64,000 bases of DNA. Source: Solicola gregarius (lineage in GTDB: Bacteria; Actinomycetota; Actinomycetes; Propionibacteriales; Nocardioidaceae). Below are positions 37,496 through 45,984 of the stretch, one piece after another. The position numbers were made by a program, and so were the translations under genes. How positions within the stretch are numbered: the stretch's first letter is position 1; each line of letters starts with the position of its first letter. Location: positions 3,720,001-3,784,000 of the forward strand of contig NZ_CP094970.1 of assembly GCF_025790165.1 (NCBI RefSeq), written 5' to 3'. Under the pieces are notes generated by a model. The model had not been told where the DNA came from. It saw only the letters and a program-made list of their open reading frames with translations, and ran no database searches.

Positions 37496-38365
37496 ATGAG
37501 CGACGGCCTCGTCATCGTCGACAAGCCACCGGGCTGGACGTCACACGACGTCGTCGGGCGGGTACGCCGGCTCGCCGGTACCCGCAAGGTCGGCCACGCC
37601 GGCACCCTCGACCCGATGGCCACGGGTGTCCTCGTGCTCGGCGTCGACCGCGCGACGCGCCTGCTCGGTCACCTGATGCTGACCGAGAAGGAGTACGCCG
37701 CGACGATCCGGCTCGGGGCGTCGACGAACACCGACGATGCCGAGGGCGAGGCCAGTGGCGGAGGCGACGCGACGCACCTGGGCCGCGCCGACGTCGAGTC
37801 GGTGCTGCCGAAGCTCCGCGGCACCATCGAGCAGGTCCCGTCGACGGTCTCGGCGATCAAGGTCGACGGCAAACGCGCGTACGCCCGTGCCCGAGCGGGT
37901 GAGGCGGTCGAGCTGCAGGCGCGCACCGTGCACATCAACCGGCTCGAGATCGTCGATGCGCGATCTGCACCGCCGTACCTCGACGTCGACGTCGCCGTGG
38001 CGTGCTCGAGCGGCACGTACGTCCGCGCGCTCGCCCGCGACATCGGCAGTGTCCTGGGCGTCGGCGCTCATCTGACGGCGCTGCGGCGTACCCGCGTCGG
38101 TCCATTCGGACTCGACACCGCGCGTACCCTCGAGGGGCTCGCCGACGACTTCGCCGTGCTCGACATCGGCGCTGCAGCACGGAGCGCATTCGAGGTCGTG
38201 ACGCTCGACGAGGAGTCCGCTCGGATGGTGCGCCACGGGCGTCCGCTGCACGACACGCGCCTGCCCGGTGAGGCACCCGTCGCGATGTTCGGGCCCGACG
38301 GCGCATTCCTCGCCCTCTACGAGCAGCGGGGCGAGATCGCCAAGGCCGTTGCCGTGTTCGGGTGA
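37496..38365 (+). CDS. truB: tRNA pseudouridine(55) synthase
   Basis: This 289-residue enzyme makes pseudouridine 55 in tRNA. The catalytic aspartate lies in HAGTLDPMATGVLVLG. The C-terminal domain contains RHGRPL and FLALYEQRG, as in PUA-like tails. It probably shares a transcript with rbfA. Confidence 0.96.
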   Translation: MSDGLVIVDKPPGWTSHDVVGRVRRLAGTRKVGHAGTLDPMATGVLVLGVDRATRLLGHLMLTEKEYAATIRLGASTNTDDAEGEASGGGDATHLGRADVESVLPKLRGTIEQVPSTVSAIKVDGKRAYARARAGEAVELQARTVHINRLEIVDARSAPPYLDVDVAVACSSGTYVRALARDIGSVLGVGAHLTALRRTRVGPFGLDTARTLEGLADDFAVLDIGAAARSAFEVVTLDEESARMVRHGRPLHDTRLPGEAPVAMFGPDGAFLALYEQRGEIAKAVAVFG

Positions 38366-38386
38366 AGGCGGCACCACGATCTAACG

Positions 38387-38392
38387 TAGATT
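38387..38392 (+). promoter_or_regulatory. -10 box of the phospholipase D-type gene (leaderless type)
   Basis: TAGATT is followed by TAGCCC and then the ATG at 38399, with no ribosome binding site between. Confidence 0.45.
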
Positions 38393-38398
38393 TAGCCC

Positions 38399-39664
38399 AT
38401 GGCATCGGGTCACGAGTCGCGAAGGCGCGTCGCAGTACGCGCGCTTCGCCAGGCTCTCAAACGCGGGTTGATAGCGATGTTCGTCACCCAGGTGGCGATC
38501 ATCATCTCCCTGATCGGCATCGACAACTGGCGTAAGCGCATCCGGCCGCGGAAGGTGAAGTTCCCGCGTACGGCGCCGGCGGAGATGCCCGTCGGCGACT
38601 CCGCAGCGACCACGTTCACCTACGGCGAAGACCTGTACGCCGACATGCTCGACGCGATCCGCGGCGCGAAGCGACGGATCCTGTTCGAGTCGTACATCTG
38701 GAAGGGCGACGAGCTCGGCCGCGAGTTCAAGGATGCGCTGGTCGAGGCGTCCGAACGCGGTGTCGAGGTGTACGTCGTGTACGACGGGTTCGCGAACCTC
38801 GTCGTGCCACGGTCGTTCCTGCGGTTCCCGTCCGCGATCCACGTGCTGCGATACCCGTTGTTCCGCCCCGGGCTGCTGATGCTCAACGTCCGCAAGTCCG
38901 GGCGCGACCACCGCAAGATCCTCGTCGTCGACGGCGAGACGGCGTACGTCGGCGGCTACAACATCGGCAGCACGTACGCGACCGACTGGCGCGACACCCA
39001 CATCAAGTTCCACGGGCCGTCGGCGTGGGACTTCGAGAACGCGTTCGTGGACTTCTGGAACATGCAGCGCGCCGACGCCATGCCACTGCTTGCCGACGAG
39101 GGAGCGCGTACGTGGGAGCCGCGTATCCGCACGCACCGCAACGTGCCGGGGCTGCTGGTGTTCCCGATCCGCGGTATGTATCTCGAGGCGATCGACCGCG
39201 CGCGGGAGCACATCTACATCACCCAGGCGTACTTCATCCCCGACCGCGAGATCCTGCACGCGCTGCTCGCCGCCGCCCGTCGCGGTGTCGACGTCCGTGT
39301 GCTCGTACCCGAGACGTCGAACCACGTCGTCGCCGACTGGATGTCGCGGGGCTTCTACTCGACCCTGTTGCGCGGCGGAATCTCCATCTGGCTGTACGAG
39401 AACGCGATGGTGCACGCGAAGACCGCGACGATCGACGGCAAGTGGACGACGATCGGCACGGCGAACATCGACCGGCTGAGCCTGACCGGCAACTACGAGA
39501 TCAATGTCGAGGTCTTCGACGAGGGTCTCGCGGCGCAGATGGAGAAGGTGTTCTTCGCCGACAGCTCCAATGCGCGGCGCCTGCCGATCGAGGAATGGGA
39601 CCGCCGGGCGATCGCGGCGAAGTTCAGCGAGAGCGTGCTCGCGCCGTTGCGCCCGTTGCTGTAA
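38399..39664 (+). CDS. Phospholipase D-type phosphatidyltransferase (cardiolipin synthase-like)
   Basis: This 421-residue protein has one N-terminal membrane segment (about 24-42) and two HKD motifs: DHRKILVVDGETAYVGG and VHAKTATIDGKWTTIGTAN. This arrangement fits ClsA/ClsB-type cardiolipin synthases, which join two phosphatidylglycerols or exchange headgroups at the membrane. Many actinobacteria use a different cardiolipin synthase, so this may have another phospholipid role. It lies just upstream of the Asp-rich protein and kinase cluster. Confidence 0.85.
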   Translation: MASGHESRRRVAVRALRQALKRGLIAMFVTQVAIIISLIGIDNWRKRIRPRKVKFPRTAPAEMPVGDSAATTFTYGEDLYADMLDAIRGAKRRILFESYIWKGDELGREFKDALVEASERGVEVYVVYDGFANLVVPRSFLRFPSAIHVLRYPLFRPGLLMLNVRKSGRDHRKILVVDGETAYVGGYNIGSTYATDWRDTHIKFHGPSAWDFENAFVDFWNMQRADAMPLLADEGARTWEPRIRTHRNVPGLLVFPIRGMYLEAIDRAREHIYITQAYFIPDREILHALLAAARRGVDVRVLVPETSNHVVADWMSRGFYSTLLRGGISIWLYENAMVHAKTATIDGKWTTIGTANIDRLSLTGNYEINVEVFDEGLAAQMEKVFFADSSNARRLPIEEWDRRAIAAKFSESVLAPLRPLL

Positions 39665-39690
39665 CCGAGGTCACCCCGAAGATAAGAGCC

Positions 39691-39719
39691 GTCTCATGGA
39701 TGGCTCATGGCCGTCTCAC
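39691..39719 (+). promoter_or_regulatory. Three direct repeats of TCTCAT type with 11-bp period
   Basis: GTCTCAT (39691-39697), GGCTCAT (39702-39708) and GTCTCAC (39713-39719) are exactly 11 bases apart. Tandem half-sites one helical turn apart are the usual target of OmpR-family response regulators. The site is 51 bases before the start of the Asp-rich exported protein. A matching site lies at 43863-43879 upstream of the second Asp-rich gene, and the two-component system at 41252-43350 lies between. Confidence 0.65.
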
Positions 39720-39769
39720 CCCCGGAACGCATCGTTGTACGCGTAATCGACGAAGCGAAAGGGAAACCC

Positions 39770-40207
39770 ATGAACAAGCTCATCCGAACAGGGATCGTTG
39801 GGGTAGCCGCCGCGGTCGGCGCGGGAGCGCTCGTCACGGGCGTCGCGACGAGCTCGAACGCCGACGACAGCGCGTACGCCAAGCGCGACGACGACAACAC
39901 CTCGGTGGTGTTCGTCGCCGACGACGATGACGACGATGACGACGGCGCACGCGACGTGTCCCGGGACACGAACACGAAGAACTCGAAGAACACCCGCTCG
40001 AAGAACTCCAACGGCACCAAGCACTCGCGGAACAGCGCGAAGAGCCGCGACAAGACCAACAGCCGCAAGAGCCGCGTCAGCCGCGACGGCGAGGCGAGCC
40101 GTAACGACAAGACTCGCGACTGGACCCGCGACGGTGCGGGTAAGAAGAAGCGCGACTGGAGCGCGAACCACACCAACGACCGCAGCCGCAACGACACCCG
40201 CCGCTGA
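39770..40207 (+). CDS. Exported Asp-rich/basic low-complexity protein
   Basis: This 145-residue protein starts MNKLIRTGIVGVAAAVGAGA, a signal peptide or membrane anchor. A run of eight aspartates lies at about 51-58, followed by a tail of about 85 residues made almost only of Ser, Asn, Arg, Lys, Thr and Asp. No known domain is visible. I chose ATG 39770 because the signal begins there and GAAAGGG lies upstream. The charge pattern suggests binding of cations on the Asp run and of anionic wall polymers on the basic tail (inference). Confidence 0.75.
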   Translation: MNKLIRTGIVGVAAAVGAGALVTGVATSSNADDSAYAKRDDDNTSVVFVADDDDDDDDGARDVSRDTNTKNSKNTRSKNSNGTKHSRNSAKSRDKTNSRKSRVSRDGEASRNDKTRDWTRDGAGKKKRDWSANHTNDRSRNDTRR

Positions 40208-40219
40208 CGGCCATCGTTG

Positions 40220-40256
40220 TCGGGTGGGGGCCCGTCCCCTCGGAGCCCTCACCCGA
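40220..40256 (+). terminator. Hairpin terminator after the Asp-rich protein gene
   Basis: TCGGGTGGGGGC (40220-40231) pairs with GCCCTCACCCGA (40245-40256) with one mismatch and a 13-base loop. It separates the gene from the kinase gene starting at 40288. Confidence 0.6.
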
Positions 40257-40287
40257 TCTGGTTCGTACGTATGACAGGAGACACTCG

Positions 40288-41175
40288 ATGAGCGACAGCG
40301 AATGGGGCTTCGCGCCCGGCGACCAGATCGTGCCGGACCTGATCGCGCAGAAGCTGCTCGGCGGCGGTGAGGCGTACGAGGCGTACCTCGCATTCGACGA
40401 GGTGCTTTTCGCGCCCGTGGTCGTCAAGGTGGTGCGGCCCGACCAGGTCGACAACGAGTCGACGCTGCGCGGGCTGCGGCGCGAGATCGCCGCTCTCGAC
40501 CGGCTCGAGCACCCGGCCGTGGTGCGCTACTTCCACGCCGACGCGGACTACGAGCGGCCGTACGTCGCGCTCGAGAACATCGATGGCCCGCGGCTGTCCT
40601 CGCTGATCCGCAAGCACGGTCGACTGCCGGTGCAGCAGCTGCTGCCCCTCGGGCTGGAGATCGCGTCGGCGCTGCACTACCTGCGCGGGCGCGACGTCAT
40701 CCATCTGGACATCAAGCCGAGCAACGTCATCATGGGCGCACCGGCGCGGCTGATCGACCTGAGCGTTGCGCGCTCGGAACAGGCCGCCGCCGAGCTCACG
40801 TACCCGATCGGCACCGACGAGTACATGGCGCCGGAGCAGTGCGACCCGCCGACGTCGGGCACGCCCGGCTTCGCCTCCGACATGTGGGGCCTCGGCACCA
40901 CGCTGTTCCATGCGGCAGCGGGCTACCGTGCGTTCGACATCGGCTCGACCGATGAGAACGCCTCGGTCGAGGAGCGGTTTCCGCAGCTGGTCGACGATCC
41001 GTACGACTTCCCCGACACAGTCGACGGCGCCGTCGCCAAGCTCATCCTGCCCTGTCTCGACCCCGACCCCGCGCAGCGTCCGACGCCGCAGGTGTTCGCC
41101 GAGGCGCTCGAACCGCTGATGGCCGCCATGCCCAAGGCGCGCCTCTCCGGCTTCAAGATCTCCCTCCAACGGTGA
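40288..41175 (+). CDS. Soluble serine/threonine protein kinase, single domain
   Basis: This 295-residue protein is a Hanks-type kinase domain with no membrane segment or PASTA repeats. The ATP-binding lysine is Lys47 (VVVKVV) and the paired glutamate is near Glu66. The catalytic loop is HLDIKPSN with Asp141, and the usual DFG reads IDLS with Asp157. The activation segment ends in YMAPEQ. AGGAGAC precedes the ATG. The last two codons and the stop lie inside the palindrome at 41166. It may act on the adjacent signalling proteins (inference). Confidence 0.9.
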   Translation: MSDSEWGFAPGDQIVPDLIAQKLLGGGEAYEAYLAFDEVLFAPVVVKVVRPDQVDNESTLRGLRREIAALDRLEHPAVVRYFHADADYERPYVALENIDGPRLSSLIRKHGRLPVQQLLPLGLEIASALHYLRGRDVIHLDIKPSNVIMGAPARLIDLSVARSEQAAAELTYPIGTDEYMAPEQCDPPTSGTPGFASDMWGLGTTLFHAAAGYRAFDIGSTDENASVEERFPQLVDDPYDFPDTVDGAVAKLILPCLDPDPAQRPTPQVFAEALEPLMAAMPKARLSGFKISLQR

Positions 41176-41261
41176 GGAGAGAGTTCTGGCCCTGTGAGGA
41201 GAGAGTTTCGGTGCACCGAAACTCTCTCCTCACAGGGCCAGAACTCTCTCCTCACCGTTGG
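41166..41261. repeat. Perfect 96-bp palindrome (TGAGGAGAGA family, locus 3)
   Basis: Bases 41166-41213 and 41214-41261 are exact reverse complements with no loop; the centre is GTGCAC. Each arm holds two TGAGGAGAGA units, starting CCAACGGTGAGGAGAGAG. The TGA stop codons of both convergent genes (kinase and response regulator) are inside, one in each arm. It should fold as a long hairpin in RNA from either strand and probably ends both transcripts. It shares most of its arm sequence with 44902-44999. Confidence 0.95.
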
Positions 41262-41920
41262 TCGAGGCGGTAGCCCATCCCGCGGACCGTCACGATCGCG
41301 TCGCTGCCCAGCTTCTTGCGCAGGTAGCCGACGTACACGTCGACGACGTTGGAGCCCGGGTCGAAGTCGTAACCCCAGACATGCGACAGCAACTGCTCGC
41401 GCGACAGCACCTGGCCCGGGTTGCGCAGGAACACCTCGGCCAGCTTGAACTCCCGCGCCGACAGCTCGACGGGTTCGGCGTCGACGGTCACCTCGCGTGT
41501 ACGCAGGTCCAGCCGGATCTCGCCGGCGGTCAGCTCGTCCTCCACCGGGGCCGATGCGCTCGTCTGCCGCAGCCGCAGGCGTACGCGGGCGCGCAGCTCG
41601 TCGAAGCGGAACGGCTTCGACATGTAGTCGGCCGCTCCGCCCTCGAGCGCGGCGACGGTGTCGGTCACCGAGTCGCGTGCGGTCAGGACGACGACGGGGA
41701 GGCTCGCCCGCTCCGACTGCAGCCGCCGCAGCACCTCGTACCCGTCCATCCCGGGCAACCCGATGTCGAGCACGACGAGGTCGAACTCGCCGGTCAGCGC
41801 GTAGTCGAGCCCCGTGACGCCGTCCGCGGCGACGGTCGTGGTGAACCCGTCCGCGTTGAGCCCCTTGGCCAGGAAGGACGCGATCCGCGGCTCGTCCTCG
41901 ACGATCAGTATCCGACTCAT
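41252..41920 (-). CDS. OmpR family response regulator
   Basis: This 222-residue regulator starts MSRILIVEDEPRIASFLAKG. The phospho-aspartate lies in LVVLDIGLPGMDG and the conserved lysine in YMSKPFRFDEL. The winged-helix domain includes LSAREFKLAEVFLRNPGQV and ends VRGMGYRLDQR. The ATG overlaps the kinase stop (ATGA). It is the best candidate to bind the TCTCAT direct repeats upstream of both Asp-rich genes. Its stop codon lies in the 96-bp palindrome. Confidence 0.94.
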   Translation of the reverse strand: MSRILIVEDEPRIASFLAKGLNADGFTTTVAADGVTGLDYALTGEFDLVVLDIGLPGMDGYEVLRRLQSERASLPVVVLTARDSVTDTVAALEGGAADYMSKPFRFDELRARVRLRLRQTSASAPVEDELTAGEIRLDLRTREVTVDAEPVELSAREFKLAEVFLRNPGQVLSREQLLSHVWGYDFDPGSNVVDVYVGYLRKKLGSDAIVTVRGMGYRLDQR

Positions 41921-43350
41921 GCCTCTCCTCGTACGTGAGCGTCGCCAACGGGTACGACGATCCGCAGCGTGGCCCCGATGGGCGGGTCGTCGAGCTGTAC
42001 GTACCCGCCGTGCGCCTCGGCGATCGCCGACACGATCGACAGCCCGAGGCCGAAGCCCTCGTCTCGGGTCGTATCGCTGCCGCGGCGGAACCGGTGGAAG
42101 ATGTGGCCGCGATCCTCCGGCGCGATGCCCGGGCCGGTATCGCGAACCCAGAACTCCGCACGACCGTCGCGCAACCGGGCGCCGATCGCGATCAGGTCGC
42201 CGTGCTCGGTGTGGCGCACGGCGTTGTGCGCAAGCTGCAGCAGGGCTTGGGTGATGCGCTGCCCGTCGATACGTACTGAGGCCTCCGGGCAGGCGTCGAT
42301 CTTCCACGTACGCTCGCCGAGCGCGCGACACTTCTCGAGCACCGTGCCGACGAGTACGTTCAGGTCGACATCGCTCGGCTGGACGAAATCGGGTCGCTGC
42401 GACTTCGCGAGCATCAGGATGTCCTCGACCAGCCGGGTCATGCGGGCGATCTCGTCGAGCAGCAGCTCGCGGGTCTGCTCGATCTCCGCGGCATCGCCGG
42501 GATCGGCGATCTCGAGGTGTCCCTGCAGGACGGTCAGCGGCGTACGCAGCTCGTGGCCGGCGTCGTCGAGCAGCTGTCGTTGGGTCTGGAACGCCCACTC
42601 GATCCGGTCGAGCATGTCGTTGACCGTGCGGGTCAGCTCGGTGAGGTCGTTGTTGCCGCTGACCTCCATCCGCCGCGACAGGTCGCCCTGTGCGATCTGT
42701 TGCGCCGTGGTCTGCATCCGGCGTACGGGCCGCAGCAGCCGCCCGGTGAGGACGAACGCGATCAGCGTCACGATCAGCCACGAGATGCCGGCGACGATGC
42801 CGAACGTCCGCATCACGTCGTACAGCTCGTCGCGCTGGCGCTCGATCAGGTGCACGACGACGAACGCGCCGCTCTCGTTGTTGTCCGTTGCCGGCTGGAC
42901 GACGACGATCGCCTTACCGAGCGGGCTGTCGATCGTCGTGGTGCCACCGCCGGTCGCGCTCAGATCTGCAACCGTGCGCTTGAACTCCTCGCGCTCGCCG
43001 AACGGCTTGGCCTCGTCGCGAAGGCCGGGACCGCCGAGGTAGCGCCCCTTGTGGCCGGACAGCGTCGCGAAGATCATCTCGTTCGCCTCCGGCACGTTGC
43101 GCGACATGAACGTCTCCATCAGCCGGTAGATGCTGGTGAATCGCTTACCCGTCGCCGGATCCTCGCCTCGATCGGCCAGGGTGTTGAACTCCTCGACCTC
43201 CTGCTCCATCGACGCGGTGACCTCGCGGTCGAGCCGTCGCATCTCAACGACGTACGCGGAGACCCCGGCGAGTACGAGGGCGAGCGCGGTGAGCAGCGCG
43301 ACGACGATCGTGATGCGCGCACGCACCGTCAACGTCGTGAACGTGGTCAT
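41917..43350 (-). CDS. Sensor histidine kinase with extracellular domain
   Basis: This 477-residue kinase has a first membrane segment at about 12-33, an extracellular domain of about 130 residues, a second membrane segment at about 172-192, and a HAMP domain starting with RPVRRM. The HisKA region follows (DDAGHELRTPLT) and then the ATPase domain with GFGLGLSIVSAIAEAHGG. It is coupled to the response regulator. It resembles MprB/CutS-type kinases that watch the cell envelope. The signal is unknown; the neighbouring Asp-rich exported proteins are candidate partners. Confidence 0.94.
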   Translation of the reverse strand: MTTFTTLTVRARITIVVALLTALALVLAGVSAYVVEMRRLDREVTASMEQEVEEFNTLADRGEDPATGKRFTSIYRLMETFMSRNVPEANEMIFATLSGHKGRYLGGPGLRDEAKPFGEREEFKRTVADLSATGGGTTTIDSPLGKAIVVVQPATDNNESGAFVVVHLIERQRDELYDVMRTFGIVAGISWLIVTLIAFVLTGRLLRPVRRMQTTAQQIAQGDLSRRMEVSGNNDLTELTRTVNDMLDRIEWAFQTQRQLLDDAGHELRTPLTVLQGHLEIADPGDAAEIEQTRELLLDEIARMTRLVEDILMLAKSQRPDFVQPSDVDLNVLVGTVLEKCRALGERTWKIDACPEASVRIDGQRITQALLQLAHNAVRHTEHGDLIAIGARLRDGRAEFWVRDTGPGIAPEDRGHIFHRFRRGSDTTRDEGFGLGLSIVSAIAEAHGGYVQLDDPPIGATLRIVVPVGDAHVRGEA

Positions 43351-43409
43351 CGGCCCCTCGAGGATCGGCGATCTGCTGCGACCGTATCGCGTTGCCCGAC
43401 GATGCGGGC

Positions 43410-43829
43410 TCAGTCGTCGCCACCGTCGTCGTCCCCGCCATCCCGGTCGTCCCCGTCATCGTCATCGCCGTCGTCATCGTCGTCGAACGTGCCGGGGGAG
43501 GGGTGTACCGGTGTCAGGTCGTCGTCTCGATCGTCGCCGCCGTCACCGCCGCCGCTTCCGGGACCCGAGTTGTCATCGCGGTCCCCACCCTTGTCGTCTC
43601 GGTCGTCGCCCTTCTTCTTCTCGCCTGGCTTTGCGTCCTTACCGGACCCGCCCGAACGATCGTCGGGTGGCTGCCGGTCGTCGGAGTCGTTGGCCGGGCG
43701 TACGACGACGGGGCCGTCGATCTTCGGGTCCGGTCCGTCGGTTGAGACGCCCCGGGCGAGCGCGAACCCACCGACGGCCGCGACCGCGATGATCGCGGCG
43801 GCGGCGAGGATCTTGCGTACTGCGGGCAT
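43410..43829 (-). CDS. Membrane-anchored Asp-rich low-complexity protein
   Basis: This 139-residue protein has an N-terminal hydrophobic segment (ILAAAAIIAVAAVGGFALA) and a PVVVRPANDSDD region. The tail of about 90 residues is dominated by Asp, Gly and Lys and ends with repeated Asp-rich blocks such as DDDDDGDDDDGDDRDGG. No known domain is visible. It likely lies outside the membrane and could bind divalent cations (inference). Upstream, TCTCAT repeats with 11-bp period at 43863-43879 match those before the other Asp-rich gene. Confidence 0.75.
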   Translation of the reverse strand: MPAVRKILAAAAIIAVAAVGGFALARGVSTDGPDPKIDGPVVVRPANDSDDRQPPDDRSGGSGKDAKPGEKKKGDDRDDKGGDRDDNSGPGSGGGDGGDDRDDDLTPVHPSPGTFDDDDDGDDDDGDDRDGGDDDGGDD

Positions 43830-43862
43830 GGATCCAACCTGTCAGGTCAACGTCATTCTCCG

Positions 43863-43879
43863 ATGAGACCCAGATGAGA
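43863..43879 (-). promoter_or_regulatory. Two direct TCTCAT repeats with 11-bp period upstream of the second Asp-rich gene
   Basis: On the minus strand TCTCAT occurs at 43879-43874 and again at 43868-43863. GAGAAT at 43857-43852 could be the -10 box, placing the repeats over the -35 region, as for activators of the OmpR family. An inverted copy lies just upstream (TCTCAT on the plus strand at 43884-43889). Confidence 0.65.
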
Positions 43880-43958
43880 AGCCTCTCATGTTCGCCGACA
43901 ACCCAGGCGTGGGAGAGTTGTGACCGCAACCCCCGGCGATTCGAGAGGAGATACGCGC

Positions 43959-44903
43959 GTGACGGTGTGGCGCTCGATCGAGGACGTCGACCTCGGCGAC
44001 CGGCCCAGCGTGGTGTCGATCGGAAACTTCGACGGAGTCCACCTCGGACACCGGCACGTGCTGGCCCGCGCACGCGAGGTCGCCGACGGCCTGGCCGACG
44101 ATGTGGTCGCCGTGACGTTCGACCCGCATCCCATGCAGGTGATCGCGCCGCCGAAGGCGCCCGCGCGGTTGACCAGCATCGACGCGCGCGTACGCCTGCT
44201 GGAGGGTGCGGGTGCCGATCAGGTGCTCGTGCTGCCGTTCGACACGGACATGTCGCGGTGGTCTCCCGAGGAGTTCGTCGACCGGGTGATCGTGAAGGCT
44301 CTCCGGACGGTCGCCGTCGTGGTCGGCGAGAACTTCCGCTTCGGCGCGAGGGCCTCTGGAGACGTCGCCTTCCTCCGTGAGCAGGGTGCCGCGAAGGGCT
44401 TCGCGGTCGAAGGGCTCGCGCTCGACGGAGAATCCCAGCCGTGGTCATCGACGTACATCCGCTCGCTCGTCGCGGCCGGTGACGTCGCCGCCGCGGCCCA
44501 TGCGCTCGACCGGTATCACGCGGTCGACGGTGTCGTCGTCGAGGGCGACAAGCGGGGACGCGAGCTCGGTTTCCCGACGGCGAACATCCCGGCGTCGAGC
44601 TCGGTCGCCGTGCCGGCCGACGGCGTGTACGCGGGCTGGCTGCGCGTCGCCGACGAGACGGATGCGTTGCCGGCGGCGATCAGCGTCGGCACCAACCCGA
44701 CCTTCGACGGCGCCGACCGCCGGGTCGAGTCGTACGTACTCGACCGCGACGACCTCGAGCTGTACGGCGTGCACGTCGAGGCGATCTTCGCCGATCGCGT
44801 ACGCGGTCAGGTGACGTTCGATGGACGCGAGGCGTTGATCGAGCAGATGCATCGCGACGTCGCGGACGTACGCCGCCTGCTGGCAGAGGTCACCGCCCCG
44901 TAG
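43959..44903 (+). CDS. ribF: Bifunctional riboflavin kinase/FAD synthetase
   Basis: This 314-residue enzyme makes FMN and FAD from riboflavin. The N-terminal FAD synthetase domain shows VSIGNFDGVHLGHRHVL and the later STYIRSLVAAGDV. The C-terminal kinase domain shows GRELGFPTANI and GVYAGWL. I chose GTG 43959 because AGAGGAG lies eight bases upstream; a start at 43920 is less likely. The stop touches the inverted repeat at 44902. Confidence 0.95.
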   Translation: MTVWRSIEDVDLGDRPSVVSIGNFDGVHLGHRHVLARAREVADGLADDVVAVTFDPHPMQVIAPPKAPARLTSIDARVRLLEGAGADQVLVLPFDTDMSRWSPEEFVDRVIVKALRTVAVVVGENFRFGARASGDVAFLREQGAAKGFAVEGLALDGESQPWSSTYIRSLVAAGDVAAAAHALDRYHAVDGVVVEGDKRGRELGFPTANIPASSSVAVPADGVYAGWLRVADETDALPAAISVGTNPTFDGADRRVESYVLDRDDLELYGVHVEAIFADRVRGQVTFDGREALIEQMHRDVADVRRLLAEVTAP

Positions 44904-44999
44904 CTGAGGAGAGAGTTCTGGCCCTGTGAGGAGAGATTACGTGCCCTCGCACGAGGGCACGTAATCTCTCCTCACAGGGCCAGAACTCTCTCCTCAGCT
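44902..44999. repeat. Inverted repeat with 48-bp perfect arms (TGAGGAGAGA family, locus 4)
   Basis: Bases 44902-44949 and 44952-44999 are exact reverse complements around a 2-base loop (CA). Each arm starts AGCTGAGGAGAGAG and contains two TGAGGAGAGA units; the inner part (TTACGTGCCCTCG) differs from that at 41166. It lies between convergent ribF and the SGNH hydrolase gene and probably terminates both. Confidence 0.95.
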
Positions 45000-45006
45000 T
45001 GTGTGG

Positions 45007-45984
45007 TTAGTGCAGAAGCTCAGCGAACCGCTTCGCCTCGCGCTTGCCCGCGGTCGCGGCGCCGGTGTCGAACGGCTTGACGCGCGGGGCGGTCCTGCCG
45101 GTCAGCTGCCGGTACGTCTCGCCGGCGATGCCCACCATGCCCTTGGCGAACGGATGGAAGCTCATCGCCCGGAGCAGGTCGATCTTCGAGCCGTTCACCC
45201 AGGCGACACCGCTGCCGCAGGCGTCATGCCCGATCGACGCGGGGTACATGTTGATGTACGTGGCGCCGTTGCGCTCGGCGCCCAGCCGCAGCGACTTGTT
45301 CAGCCGGCGCTCCAGCTTGTCGCCCCATGCGTAGTCGCCGTCGGCGAAGGGAACCGCATCGCAGGTTCCGATCGGCGGCAGGATCCGCACGTACCCGACG
45401 ACCGCGACCTCGGCGCTCGGCGCGCGTTTGTGGATCGCGCGCACGCTGCGGGCGATGTGGCCGCGGATACGCTTCGCGTCACGGAGCTTGGTGTCGACGC
45501 CGTTCTCAGTGAACTTGTTCTTGCAGGGCGAGCCCGTCGGATTCTGGTCGCGTACCTCAGTGCAGTCCGAGATCAGGCTGCCGAACAGGCCGAAGTCGTT
45601 GCCGCCCATGCCGAGCGTGACGAGATCGGTGTCCTTGCTCAGCGCGTCGAGCTGGCGCGCGTTCGTGCCCAGCGGGGTCTCCTGCGGCTTCCACAGGTTG
45701 CTCGAGCGAGCGCCGCCGCAGCTGACGTCGGTGTACGTCTCGACGTCGAGCTGGGCAGCGAGCAGGGCCGGGTAGTTTCGGGCGGACACGACGCAACCGA
45801 GCGGCCGATCCAGACGGATCGGGTGGATCAACGGTCCGGAGGTGAAGGAGTCGCCGAGCGCGACGTAGTCGTCGTAGTGCGCGCGGCGGCTCCCGTCGTC
45901 CGGTTGGCCGGCCTGCGCGCTCGTCGTACCGGCGACGGCGGCGAGCAGCCCGACGAGCGCGGCGGCAATGGGCACCCGAAGCAT
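45007..45984 (-). CDS. Secreted SGNH/GDSL family hydrolase
   Basis: This 325-residue protein has a cleavable signal peptide (cleavage probably after TSAQA) and the SGNH blocks: GDSFTSG with Ser46, the glycine of block II in CGGARSSN, GGNDFG, and a C-terminal histidine in FHPFAKG. Three cysteine pairs are likely. It resembles secreted actinobacterial lipases or esterases of the SEST type. A paralogue lies at 47315-48223. Confidence 0.88.
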   Translation of the reverse strand: MLRVPIAAALVGLLAAVAGTTSAQAGQPDDGSRRAHYDDYVALGDSFTSGPLIHPIRLDRPLGCVVSARNYPALLAAQLDVETYTDVSCGGARSSNLWKPQETPLGTNARQLDALSKDTDLVTLGMGGNDFGLFGSLISDCTEVRDQNPTGSPCKNKFTENGVDTKLRDAKRIRGHIARSVRAIHKRAPSAEVAVVGYVRILPPIGTCDAVPFADGDYAWGDKLERRLNKSLRLGAERNGATYINMYPASIGHDACGSGVAWVNGSKIDLLRAMSFHPFAKGMVGIAGETYRQLTGRTAPRVKPFDTGAATAGKREAKRFAELLH

